Shown piece after piece: positions 5,302-12,703 of a DNA stretch of 12,703 bases. A program made the translations under genes and the position numbers. The DNA comes from Phytoactinopolyspora endophytica (lineage in GTDB: Bacteria > Actinomycetota > Actinomycetes > Jiangellales > Jiangellaceae): NCBI RefSeq assembly GCF_004138495.1, contig NZ_ML142878.1:5783-18485 (forward strand), in the 5' to 3' direction. Under the pieces are notes generated by a model. It searched no databases, was not told the DNA's origin, and saw only the letters and a program-made list of their open reading frames with translations. Every line of letters starts with the position of its first letter. Position 1 is the stretch's first letter.

Positions 5302-6633
5302 TCAGGGGTGGTGCAGCCGGGGAGGCTCGGGCAGCTCGGTCGAGAAGAGCCAGGCGTCGAAGAGGTCTGAGAGGTCCTCGCCGGCGAACTCGTTGACGTG
5401 GGCGATGAACATCTCGGTGGTGACGTTGCCGCCGTTGTTGGCCGCGACCCAGGTCCGGAGGATCTCGAAGAACGTGTTGTCGCCGACCCGTGCCCGCAGC
5501 GCATGGACGGTGAGGGCGCCACGCTTGTAGACGCGGTCGTCGAACATCAGTTCCGGGCCGGGGTCGCCGAGCAGCAGGTCGCGCGGGAGGTTCGCGAGTT
5601 TCTCGTAGTGGTCGTTCACTCGTTCCTGGACCGGCTTGACTCCGGACTCATGGGACCACAACCACTCGCTGTAGCAGGCGAAGCCCTCGTGCAGCCAGAT
5701 GTCCTTCCATTGGCGCAGCGTCACCGCGTTGCCGAACCACTGGTGGGAGATCTCGTGGGCGATCAGTCGGATCGCGTCCCAGCCGTCGTCGATGAAGTTG
5801 CGGCCGAAGGTGGACAGGCCCTGCGACTCGAGCGGGATCTCGAGCTCGTCGTCGGTGACTACGGCGGTGTAGGAGGTGAACGGGTAATCGCCGTAGATCT
5901 GGGTGAAGAAGTTGAGCATTTCGGCCTGCCGTCCGAAAGAAGCCTGGAAGTTGTCGGAGTGCCGCTCGGCCGGGGCGATGGTACGGACCGGGACTGGAGC
6001 GCCTGTCTGTTCGGTGACCTCGTAGCGGCCGATCTGGACCGTCGCGAGGTAGGTCGGCATCGGCGCGTCCTGCTGGTAGGACCACGTGGTGGCGCTTCCG
6101 CTGCGCTTGGTCGTGACCAGCTCGCCGGCTACTGCGACGTAGTAGTCGGACGGCGCGGTCACTGCGAGGGAGTAGGTCGCCTTGTTGTCCGGCCGGTCGT
6201 TACAGGGGAACCAGGACGGTGCGCCGTGTGGCTGCGCGGCGACGATGGCGCCGTCGGCCAGTTCCTCCCAACCGGCGCTGCCGAGCACCCGCGAGGGCAC
6301 GGGGCGGGGGTTGCCGGCGTATTTCACCCGCACCTGGAACTGCTCTCCGGAGCCGACCGGGTGCTTGACGACGAGCTTGCCGCCACGGTGTGTGAACTTC
6401 TCCGGCCGACCGTTCACAAAGACCTTCTGGAGGCGAAGCGCGTGCAGGTCGACACGGATCGCGTCGGTGGCGGTGAGCGCCCTGCATGTCAGGGTGGCGT
6501 CGCCGTCGAGTCGGTTGCCGACAAGCTTGTAGCCGAGGGCGAGGTCGTAGTGGAGGACGTCGTACGACGCGTCTCCGTGGCCGGGCACGTAAGGGTCGCT
6601 GCCGGGGTGCGCCGGTCTCGCAGTGAAACTCAT
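5302..6633 (-). CDS. M1 family zinc metallopeptidase, coupled to the Pls-type synthetase
   Basis: A 443-aa gluzincin aminopeptidase. The zinc site is HEISH (293-297) with the third ligand E316 in WLHEGF, the exact HExxH-18-E spacing, and QWFGN follows directly. In place of the GxMEN exopeptidase motif it has PLESQG (267-272), a variant I believe occurs in other bacterial M1 members. The beta-saddle domain fills residues 20-200 and the catalytic domain the rest; the length suits the short bacterial M1 enzymes. No signal peptide or membrane helix is seen, so it is probably cytoplasmic. The ATG at 6633 overlaps the synthetase stop (ATGA) and has a strong binding site, so both are made from one mRNA. 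M1 enzymes remove residues from free amino termini. A role in trimming, degrading or detoxifying the lysine-type polymer is plausible, since polylysine producers are reported to carry zinc-dependent polylysine-degrading aminopeptidases, but it is inferred. Confidence 0.92.
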   Translation of the reverse strand: MSFTARPAHPGSDPYVPGHGDASYDVLHYDLALGYKLVGNRLDGDATLTCRALTATDAIRVDLHALRLQKVFVNGRPEKFTHRGGKLVVKHPVGSGEQFQVRVKYAGNPRPVPSRVLGSAGWEELADGAIVAAQPHGAPSWFPCNDRPDNKATYSLAVTAPSDYYVAVAGELVTTKRSGSATTWSYQQDAPMPTYLATVQIGRYEVTEQTGAPVPVRTIAPAERHSDNFQASFGRQAEMLNFFTQIYGDYPFTSYTAVVTDDELEIPLESQGLSTFGRNFIDDGWDAIRLIAHEISHQWFGNAVTLRQWKDIWLHEGFACYSEWLWSHESGVKPVQERVNDHYEKLANLPRDLLLGDPGPELMFDDRVYKRGALTVHALRARVGDNTFFEILRTWVAANNGGNVTTEMFIAHVNEFAGEDLSDLFDAWLFSTELPEPPRLHHP

Positions 6634-9600
6634 TCGTCTTCCTCCCATGGGCCGATCGGGTTCCCGATCCAACGCGTTCGGGAGGGTACGCTCTCACCAC
6701 GCATGACCAGCGACACGGGACCCACTGTGGCATGGCGGCCGATCGTCGCGGCCGGCAAGATCACGCTGTTGGGGCCCAGCGTCGCTCCGGCTCCGAGTGC
6801 CACCGTGTCCATGCTGAGCACCCGGTCGTGGAATAGATGGGTCTGGACGACGCAGCCACGATTGACCGTCGCACCGGCGCGGAGTTCGACCAGGTCGGTC
6901 TCGGGCAGCCAGTAGGTTTCGCACCACACACCCGGCCCGATCCTCGCGCCGAGCATGCGCAGCCACACATTGAGCGCGACGGTGCCGGCGGTCACGCGGG
7001 CGAACCACGGGGCGGCGAGTACCTCGGTGAAGGTGTCAGCGAGCTCGTTGCGCCAGACGAAGGAGGTCCACAGGGCATGGTCGCCGGTGTCGTGGCGCCC
7101 GACGAGCAGCCACTTGGCGGCTACCGTGACCAAAGCAGCCAGGACGCTGCCGACGATCAGCACCGGCCCACCAAGGATGATGCCGAGCAGGATGCCGATG
7201 TCGTCGCGGGTGAGCAGCCAGAACAGAGTCGCCCCTACACCGATGTGGAGCGAGACGCCGAGGAACATCGGGAGGATCCGGCAGGACTCGACCAGCCCGC
7301 GGTAGACGCGGAGCTTCTTCGGCGGGTCGTAAGTGCGGCTACTGTCCTGGTCATCGCTGGTGCGCCGCAGCTTCTGCGGCGGGCTGCCCATCCACGACGT
7401 TCCGGCCTTGGCGACGGCCCGGCCCGGGGCCGCGGAGAGGACCGCGACCAGTGACTGCTTGGGGACCTTGCGGCCTGGGGCGAGCATGCCGGAGTTGCCC
7501 ACGAAGGCACGCTTGCCGACCTTGACCCGCTCGACGCGGATCCAGCCGCCGCCGAGCTCGTAGAAGCCGATCAGCGTGTCGTCGGCGAGGAAGGCGTGGT
7601 CGTTGACGTGGACCAGACTCGGGATCAGCAGCACCGTGGAGGCTTCCACGCCCTCGCCGATCCGGGCTCCGAGCAAGCGCAGCCAGATCGGCGTGATGGC
7701 ACTGGAGTAGACCGGGTAGAGCCAGTCGCGGGCCTCGTCGAGAAGCCGGAGCGTCCCCCAGATCTGGACGCCCACGGCTGAGTGGACGGGGTGGTGGCCC
7801 GGAGAGATGCCCCACGCGAAAAGCCGGGTGAGACCGAGAACGAGTAGCGACAGGACGACGTACGACAGCAGCGCGGCCAGGGGCAGCAACGGCAGAGCGG
7901 AACGGATCGCCTCGCCGAAAGTGTCGGTACCGCTGACGACGGGAACGAGCACGGCCGCGCCGACCAGCATCGAGACCCCTGGGAGCGCGGCGATCAGGAA
8001 GGCAACCAGGCCGTAGACGCCCAGCCACAATGAGCTTGACGACGGGCCCTTGGCCGACCAGGGACCACGGGCCTTGGCATGGCGCTCGGCCGGGGAACCG
8101 GACCAGAACTCGGCGGCAGGGACCCTGCCGGCGACGTGGGAACCGGGGGCGATCTCGGCGTCCTTGCCGACCACGGAGCCGGAGGCGAGGGTGCTGCGGG
8201 CCCCGATACGGGCGCGGGCGCCGATCCTGATGTGGCCGATGTGGACAAGGTCGCCGTCGATCCAGTGGCCGGCCAGGTCGACCTCGGGCTCGACCGCCGC
8301 GTGCTTGCCGATCTCGAGCATCCCCGTGACCGGGGGCAGAGTGTGCAAGTCGACGCCCTTGCCGATCTTCGCACCCAGCAGACGGGCGTAGAAAGGGAAC
8401 CACGGCGCCCCGGCCAGACCAGCGGCACCGAGCTCATCCTGGATCTTCTCGGCGAGCCAGATCCGCAGGTGGACCCGGCCGCCGCGGGGGTAACTGCCTG
8501 GCTCGAGCCTGCGGAGGAAGAACCGGGCGAGGCCCGCGGCCAGGGTCATCCGGCCGGGCGGGATGAGGAAGAACCAGCCCGTAACGATCATCAGCCATAG
8601 CGGAAACGACTCCAGCCAGGGCAGGTCGGTTGCTGCAGCGCCGATCGTAGAGGCGATCATCAGCCAGGTCACCCAGCGCAGCGCAGCCAGCGCCCGCAGC
8701 GGGACGAGCGCCAGCAGCTGGCCGATCTGAGTCTTCCGGCGGATCGGCCGAACCTTGCGGTCCGACATCACCTTGGCGCGGCCCATGTCTTCGAGGTTTG
8801 CGGCCAGCGTGGCCACCGTCGGGTTGGCGTAGAGATCTCCGACGGCGACCTCGGGATACTTCTCCCGGAGCCGGCCGACCACCTGGGCGGCGGTAAGCGA
8901 CCCGCCTCCGAAGTCGAAGAAGTCATCCTTGGGTGAGGTGACGTCGGCGCCGAGCACTTCGGCCCAGATCTCGGCGATCCAGGCGCTGGTGCCGCCCAGC
9001 TTGGCGACGGTGTCGCGACTCTTGGGCAGCGGCCACGGGAGTGCATCGCGATCAACCTTGCCGGAGGTGCGGGTCGGGAGCTCGTCGACGACGGCCAGGC
9101 GCGGCACGAGCGCGGCCGGCATCCGCAGCCGTAGGAGTTCCTTGGCCGCGCCGGAGTCATAGCGGTCGTTGACGGTGAGATAGCCGACCAGCACTTTGTT
9201 GCCGGACTTCGTGGAGCGCACGGTGGCAGCGGCGGAGACCACGCCGGGGATCCGCAGCATCTGGTCGTCGATCTCGCCGAGTTCGATGCGGCGTCCGCCG
9301 AGCTTGATCTGGTCGTCGGCGCGACCGGCGAATACGAGGCCGTCGGGGTCATTGCGCACGACGTCGCCGGAGCGGTAGGCACGATCCCAGGCCAGCGTCG
9401 GCATAGGTGCGTACTTCTCAGCGTCCTTCTCAGGGTCGAGGTAGCGGGCCAGGCCGACGCCGCCGATGATCAGCTCGCCGGACTCGCCTTCGGCGACCGG
9501 GTGGCCTTCGGGATCGACGACGGCGAGATCCCAGCCGTCGAGCGGGAGCCCGATCCGGACCGGGGCGTTGCCGTCGAGCATCGCCCCGCAGGCGACGACG

Positions 9601-10553
9601 GTGGCCTCCGTGGGGCCGTAGGTGTTCCAGACCTCGCGTCCTTCCGCCTGGAGCCGGGCAGCCAGCTCGGGCGAGCAGGCTTCGCCGCCCATAATCAGCA
9701 GCCTGACCTTGGCCAGCGCCTGGCGCGGCCACAGGGCGACGAGGGTTGGGACAGTTGAGACGATCGTGATGTCGTTGGCGACCAGCCAGGGGCCGACGTC
9801 GACCCCGGAGCGGACGAGCGACCGCGGCGCCGGCACCAGGCACGCGCCGTACGCCCAGGCCAGCCACATCTCCTCGCAACTGGCGTCGAAGGCGACCGAG
9901 AGCCCGGCCATCACGCGGTCGCCGGTGCCGATCGGGCGCTCCTGGAGGAACATCCGGGACTCGGCTTCGACGAAGGCGGCGGCGTTGCGGTGGGTGACCG
10001 CGACACCCTTGGGCTTGCCGGTGGAACCGGAGGTGAAGATCACCCAGGCATCGTCGCCGGGCTCCACGTCGCGCTGGGGCGTGGCCTCACTGGCGCGTCC
10101 GGCGGGGGTGGGCGAGACGACAAGGTCGTTGCCGACGATCGCCACCGCACCGGATTCCTCGAAGACGACGCGGGCCCGCTCGTCGGGGTCGTCGGCATCG
10201 ACAGGGACGTAGGCGGCCCCGGCGACGAGGATGCCGATGATCGCGACATAAAGGTCGGTCGTGCCAGACTTGATGCGTACGCCGACCTTGTCGCCCGGGC
10301 CGACGCCGATCGCTGCGAGTCGCCCGGCGAGCTCGGTGGCTGCCTCGTCGAGCTCATCATAAGTCAGCGTTTCCAGGCCGCTGTCGACGGCGAAAGAGTC
10401 GCCGTACTCCTCGACTGTGCTCCGGAAGATGGAGACGAGGGTGCGCGGGGAAGCGGCCCGGTCAACTGCGAGAAGCTCGGGGAGCAGGGCGTGTCGAGCA
10501 TCGACCATTGGCGAATTGTCGTACACCCAGATGAACGGCGGACGTACGGCCAT
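6630..10553 (-). CDS. pls: Pls/PosA-type membrane nonribosomal peptide synthetase, probable poly-epsilon-lysine synthetase
   Basis: A 1307-aa single-module enzyme with the architecture of Streptomyces albulus epsilon-poly-lysine synthetase, close to its length of about 1320 aa. The adenylation domain (about 35-510) has FTSGSTGKPKG (173-183), FDAS (222-225), NTYGPTEAT (310-318), YRSGD (393-397), GRADDQIKLGG (410-420) and TSGKVDR (496-502). The carrier domain (about 520-590) has FFDFGGGSL with S552 for phosphopantetheine. Six hydrophobic segments (about 612-640, 648-668, 843-872, 886-910, 1092-1115, 1118-1150) separate three hexapeptide-repeat/acetyltransferase-like domains (about 717-822, 947-1058, 1188-1297), which in Pls join monomers through isopeptide bonds. 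Specificity residues D223, A224, E227, S266, I287, G289, T311, V319, V320 and K499 read as a lysine-type code. The start is uncertain: the ATG at 10553 has only a weak GGA site, and an ATG at 10508 would shorten it by 15 residues. Confidence 0.92.
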   Translation of the reverse strand: MAVRPPFIWVYDNSPMVDARHALLPELLAVDRAASPRTLVSIFRSTVEEYGDSFAVDSGLETLTYDELDEAATELAGRLAAIGVGPGDKVGVRIKSGTTDLYVAIIGILVAGAAYVPVDADDPDERARVVFEESGAVAIVGNDLVVSPTPAGRASEATPQRDVEPGDDAWVIFTSGSTGKPKGVAVTHRNAAAFVEAESRMFLQERPIGTGDRVMAGLSVAFDASCEEMWLAWAYGACLVPAPRSLVRSGVDVGPWLVANDITIVSTVPTLVALWPRQALAKVRLLIMGGEACSPELAARLQAEGREVWNTYGPTEATVVACGAMLDGNAPVRIGLPLDGWDLAVVDPEGHPVAEGESGELIIGGVGLARYLDPEKDAEKYAPMPTLAWDRAYRSGDVVRNDPDGLVFAGRADDQIKLGGRRIELGEIDDQMLRIPGVVSAAATVRSTKSGNKVLVGYLTVNDRYDSGAAKELLRLRMPAALVPRLAVVDELPTRTSGKVDRDALPWPLPKSRDTVAKLGGTSAWIAEIWAEVLGADVTSPKDDFFDFGGGSLTAAQVVGRLREKYPEVAVGDLYANPTVATLAANLEDMGRAKVMSDRKVRPIRRKTQIGQLLALVPLRALAALRWVTWLMIASTIGAAATDLPWLESFPLWLMIVTGWFFLIPPGRMTLAAGLARFFLRRLEPGSYPRGGRVHLRIWLAEKIQDELGAAGLAGAPWFPFYARLLGAKIGKGVDLHTLPPVTGMLEIGKHAAVEPEVDLAGHWIDGDLVHIGHIRIGARARIGARSTLASGSVVGKDAEIAPGSHVAGRVPAAEFWSGSPAERHAKARGPWSAKGPSSSSLWLGVYGLVAFLIAALPGVSMLVGAAVLVPVVSGTDTFGEAIRSALPLLPLAALLSYVVLSLLVLGLTRLFAWGISPGHHPVHSAVGVQIWGTLRLLDEARDWLYPVYSSAITPIWLRLLGARIGEGVEASTVLLIPSLVHVNDHAFLADDTLIGFYELGGGWIRVERVKVGKRAFVGNSGMLAPGRKVPKQSLVAVLSAAPGRAVAKAGTSWMGSPPQKLRRTSDDQDSSRTYDPPKKLRVYRGLVESCRILPMFLGVSLHIGVGATLFWLLTRDDIGILLGIILGGPVLIVGSVLAALVTVAAKWLLVGRHDTGDHALWTSFVWRNELADTFTEVLAAPWFARVTAGTVALNVWLRMLGARIGPGVWCETYWLPETDLVELRAGATVNRGCVVQTHLFHDRVLSMDTVALGAGATLGPNSVILPAATIGRHATVGPVSLVMRGESVPSRTRWIGNPIGPWEEDE
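6640..6645 (-). promoter_or_regulatory. Strong ribosome-binding site for the M1 peptidase inside the synthetase gene
   Basis: On the minus strand GGAGGA lies 6 nt before the peptidase ATG and within the codons for the last residues of the synthetase (WEEDE). It fixes the start at 6633 rather than at the upstream in-frame codons, and shows the overlap is functional, not an annotation artefact. Confidence 0.85.
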
Positions 10554-10667
10554 CCCTGGTCCGGCCGCAAAGGCGCTCCACGCCGTTTTCTTCGCAGGTC
10601 AACCCCCACCGTGCCACGGACTTATCGCAACTTCGGACCAGCTCATGCCGCCTCGAGACGGGAGCGC

Positions 10668-10693
10668 TGACGGAATAAGCGAACTATCCGTCA
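10668..10693. promoter_or_regulatory. 7-bp inverted repeat upstream of the synthetase gene, possible regulator site
   Basis: TGACGGA (10668-10674) and TCCGTCA (10687-10693) are exact inverted arms 12 nt apart. They lie 115-140 nt before the synthetase ATG and just after the stop of the response-regulator gene. Spaced inverted heptamers suit a dimeric NarL/LuxR-type regulator, so this could be where the adjacent response regulator acts on the synthetase. It could equally be a weak RNA hairpin after the two-component genes. In the same gap TTGACC (minus strand, 10598-10603) is a good -35 hexamer, but no matching -10 is seen at 17 nt. Confidence 0.35.
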
Positions 10694-10707
10694 CATTGCC
10701 GAATGGG

Positions 10708-11388
10708 TCAGACCAGGCCTTGGTCGCGAGCGTATAGCGCAGCCTGAGTGCGGTCGCGAAGGCCCAGCCGATTCAGGATCCTGGAGATGTGATTCTTGAC
10801 GGTTCCTTCGCTGAGGTATAGGCGCTCGGCGATCTCACGGTTCGTCGAGCCGGTGGCCACGAGGCGCAGTACGTCGACCTCCCTGGCAGTCAGCGGATGG
10901 CGGGTCGGTTCTCGGCGCGGTGAGTTGTTCGGACGGTCGAGTGCCGACGTGAGCCGGGCTGCCGCGGCCGGATCGAACTGGACAACGCCGGCGTGCGCCG
11001 TTCGTACCGCATCGGCAAGTTCTTGCGCCGGACGGTCTTTGAGCAGGTATCCGCTGGCGCCGGCCTGGAGCGCATGCACGACGTACTCTTCGTCGTCGAA
11101 GGTAGTAAGCATGACCACCCGGCAGTTCGGAGCCCGGCCACGCAGGACGGTGACCGCTTCGATGCCGTCCATGGTGGGCATCCGTACGTCCATCAGGGCT
11201 ACGTCCGGCTCCAAGTTGAGTACGGCGTCAATTGCCTGCCTGCCATCGGCCGCGGTGCCGACCACCGCAATGCCGGGCTGTATATCCAGCAAGGACGCTA
11301 TGCTCTCCCGAATCAGCCGCTGGTCGTCGACGACGATGACGCAGATGTCGCGCGCTGGCCGTGGGACACGTTCTGGCTCGTCGGTCAC
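10708..11388 (-). CDS. NarL/LuxR-type response regulator
   Basis: A 226-aa two-domain regulator. The receiver domain (about 15-130) has the acidic pair D21-D22, phosphoacceptor D67 in ALMDVRMPTMDG, T95 in MLTTFDD and K117 in GYLLKDRP, so all switch residues are present. A linker leads to the LuxR-type helix-turn-helix (about 164-225) with LTAREVDVLRLVATG, then TNREIAERLYLSEGTVKNHI and LNRLGLRDRTQA. It starts with GTG at 11388, overlapping the kinase stop by 4 nt (GTGA), with AAGG 7 nt upstream inside the kinase gene, so the pair is translationally coupled and surely cognate. The synthetase starts 155 nt downstream on the same strand, making it a candidate target or even an operon member. That link is positional only. 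Confidence 0.93.
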   Translation of the reverse strand: MTDEPERVPRPARDICVIVVDDQRLIRESIASLLDIQPGIAVVGTAADGRQAIDAVLNLEPDVALMDVRMPTMDGIEAVTVLRGRAPNCRVVMLTTFDDEEYVVHALQAGASGYLLKDRPAQELADAVRTAHAGVVQFDPAAAARLTSALDRPNNSPRREPTRHPLTAREVDVLRLVATGSTNREIAERLYLSEGTVKNHISRILNRLGLRDRTQAALYARDQGLV

Positions 11389-12575
11389 ACAGCCACCTTG
11401 TGCGGGATGGTAACGATGACCCGCGTGCCCGCATCCGGCCCGCTGACCACCTCAACCGAGCCGCCCACGAGCTGCACTCGCTCACGCATTCCGAGCAGGC
11501 CGTAGCCTTCACGCTCGGGCGGAAGTCCGCACCCGTCATCGGCGACTACCAGATGTGCACCTTCGTCGTCACAGCGAGCGGTCACCCGCACGTGGGACGC
11601 CTGGGCGTGGCGGCGGGCATTGGTGATGCCTTCCTGGGCAGCCCGGTAGAGCGTGGTCAGCGCGGCCGGATCACACCGGCCTTCATTACCGGCGAAGTCG
11701 AGGCTGACCGACAGCTCGCCGCCGGCAGCCTCGTGAACCAGGTCATCCAGTGCCGCCGAGAGGCGGAACGGCTCAGTCGGGGCGCGCAGCGTGCGTACCG
11801 AGTGCCGTACGTCCTCAAGTGCACGCCGTGCCGAGCGGCTGGCATCGTCAAGGGCCTGCCGTACTGCGGGGCGGTCGCTGTCGAGGAACGTCGTGGCCTT
11901 CTCCAGCAGGACTGTGATGGCCGTCAGGTGGTGCCCGAGCCCGTCGTGGATGTCGCGTGCGACCCGGTTCCGCTCGGCCGCCGCCGACAGCTCAGAGACC
12001 CGTGAGGCATAGGTGCGTAGCTGGGCATGGGACTGCTCCAATCGCGCCCTGCCGCGCTGCTCTTCCACGGCGACCGAGGCCATCGCGATGGTCAGCGCCA
12101 GCCCGACCACGAACATCAGCAGATCGGAGACCTGCTCGACTTCGCTGTACCACTGCGGGACAGTCAACTCGAAGCTGATCACGAGCAATCCCAGGCTGAC
12201 GAGGCCGAGGGCGATGCTCACCTTCCAGCCGAACGCGAAGTACGCAGTGAACGGCAACAGCAGAAACAGCACCCGGGACAGGCCGGAGCCATCGGAGGCA
12301 GCCACAGCAACGAACAGGCACAGCCGAGCGACGAGCAGGGCGATCGCCGGGACGGTCGGCGTGCTCGCCAGGTATCGGCGGCGCTCGACGACGTCCAGCG
12401 CCATCAGCAATGTCAATCCGGCCACGAACGGCACAACGCTGGTGTGACCGAGGCCGGTGATTCCCGCGAATGTCCCGGCGACCAAGACGACGCCGTAGAG
12501 CACCGGTGAAACCCACGGCACCGGTCTGGTGGGAGAACCCGCAGGAACTGCGGCGTCGAGCCCGGCTGGCAGCAT
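11385..12575 (-). CDS. Membrane sensor histidine kinase, NarL-partner (HisKA_3) type
   Basis: A 396-aa kinase. About six hydrophobic segments (roughly 23-40, 46-62, 74-92, 101-116, 118-136, 150-170) form a membrane sensor with only short loops, suggesting it senses a membrane or envelope condition rather than a large periplasmic ligand. A coiled linker (171-200) leads to the dimerisation/phosphoacceptor motif ERNRVARDIHDGLGHHL with H210. The ATP-binding domain has the N-box QEGITNARRHA (N319), the G1 motif DDGCGLP (346-352) and GYGLLGMRERV (357-367), typical of DesK/NarX-like kinases. The start is the only ATG in frame (12575). No good ribosome-binding site precedes it, but TACGCT lies 6 nt upstream, consistent with a leaderless transcript. 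The signal is unknown; cationic-peptide or envelope stress is a guess from context. Confidence 0.93.
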   Translation of the reverse strand: MLPAGLDAAVPAGSPTRPVPWVSPVLYGVVLVAGTFAGITGLGHTSVVPFVAGLTLLMALDVVERRRYLASTPTVPAIALLVARLCLFVAVAASDGSGLSRVLFLLLPFTAYFAFGWKVSIALGLVSLGLLVISFELTVPQWYSEVEQVSDLLMFVVGLALTIAMASVAVEEQRGRARLEQSHAQLRTYASRVSELSAAAERNRVARDIHDGLGHHLTAITVLLEKATTFLDSDRPAVRQALDDASRSARRALEDVRHSVRTLRAPTEPFRLSAALDDLVHEAAGGELSVSLDFAGNEGRCDPAALTTLYRAAQEGITNARRHAQASHVRVTARCDDEGAHLVVADDGCGLPPEREGYGLLGMRERVQLVGGSVEVVSGPDAGTRVIVTIPHKVAV

Positions 12576-12581
12576 GCATGT

Positions 12582-12587
12582 AGCGTA
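12582..12587 (-). promoter_or_regulatory. Candidate -10 element for the two-component operon
   Basis: TACGCT on the minus strand fits TANNNT and ends 6 nt before the kinase ATG, the spacing expected for leaderless transcription in actinobacteria. No clear -35 hexamer is present. Confidence 0.35.
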
Positions 12588-12619
12588 CGGCCCTCGTGTG
12601 GGTTCCGGTCGATGGGCGG

Positions 12620-12655
12620 ATCGGCCGATGCCTATCGGCCGGTGCCGATCGGCAC
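12620..12655. promoter_or_regulatory. Cluster of GC-rich palindromes upstream of the two-component operon
   Basis: Three overlapping or adjacent symmetric elements occur within 36 nt: ATCGGCCGAT (12620-12629), an inverted repeat GGCCGAT/ATCGGCC with 4-nt spacer (12623-12640), and the 14-bp perfect palindrome GTGCCGATCGGCAC (12642-12655). They sit 45-80 nt before the kinase start, a position fitting an activator or repressor site, possibly autoregulation by the response regulator. The rest of 12576-12703 shows no gene I can support. Confidence 0.5.
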
Positions 12656-12703
12656 GGGTGTCGAGGTGATTGGCGGCTGCGAGCCTGGCAATCAGGCACT
12701 GTT

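Noticed and set aside
5398..6915. Long plus-strand open frame (505 codons) opposite the M1 peptidase and the end of the synthetase
   Set aside because: It is antisense to two genes with clear motifs, rich in Gly/Val/Asp, and crosses the real gene boundary; it is a typical high-GC shadow frame.
8079..8600. Plus-strand open frame within the synthetase gene
   Set aside because: Antisense to the first hexapeptide-repeat domain and membrane segment of the synthetase; no independent support.
1..12703. tRNA, rRNA, riboswitch or CRISPR array
   Set aside because: I saw no cloverleaf, no conserved ribosomal sequence, no regularly spaced repeat array and no recognisable riboswitch core on either strand; a covariance-model scan would be decisive.

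Overview
This is a high-GC, gene-dense window with GTG starts, several 4-nt stop/start overlaps, TANNNT -10 motifs placed 6-7 nt before start codons (leaderless-type), and families common in Actinomycetota. I would call it an actinomycete chromosome; the genus cannot be told from the window.

Layout. (1) 1-1269, minus strand: a three-gene operon of a 79-aa unknown protein, a drug/bacitracin-type ABC ATPase and the first 32 residues of an ABC-2 permease. A divergent MarR regulator (1453-1929, plus) lies across the intergenic region, which holds a perfect 13-bp inverted repeat, the likely MarR operator. (2) 1930-2373: no convincing gene; a pair of 10-bp direct repeats and a possible gene or insertion-sequence remnant. 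(3) 2404-3719, plus: a GNAT acetyltransferase and a DinB-fold protein. (4) 3745-4572, minus: an SGNH-hydrolase lipoprotein. (5) 4655-5231, plus: a Sfp-type 4'-phosphopantetheinyl transferase preceded by a possible leaderless 17-codon upstream ORF. (6) 5302-10553, minus: the centrepiece, a 1307-aa Pls/PosA-type single-module membrane peptide synthetase (adenylation, carrier, six membrane segments and three hexapeptide-repeat domains) overlapping by 4 nt an M1 zinc metallopeptidase. (7) 10708-12575, minus: a NarL/LuxR-type two-component system whose genes also overlap by 4 nt, reading toward the synthetase.

How it may work together. The ten specificity-pocket residues of the adenylation domain read DAESIGTVVK by motif alignment, very close to the lysine code as I recall it. 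The synthetase is therefore probably an epsilon-poly-L-lysine (or closely related cationic homopolymer) synthetase. The convergent phosphopantetheinyl transferase could load its carrier serine, the coupled M1 peptidase could trim or degrade the product, and the upstream two-component system could control expression. The synthetase-peptidase link is strong from gene structure; the other links are inferred from position. The MarR/ABC block, the GNAT-DinB pair and the lipoprotein have no evident functional tie to the polymer locus.
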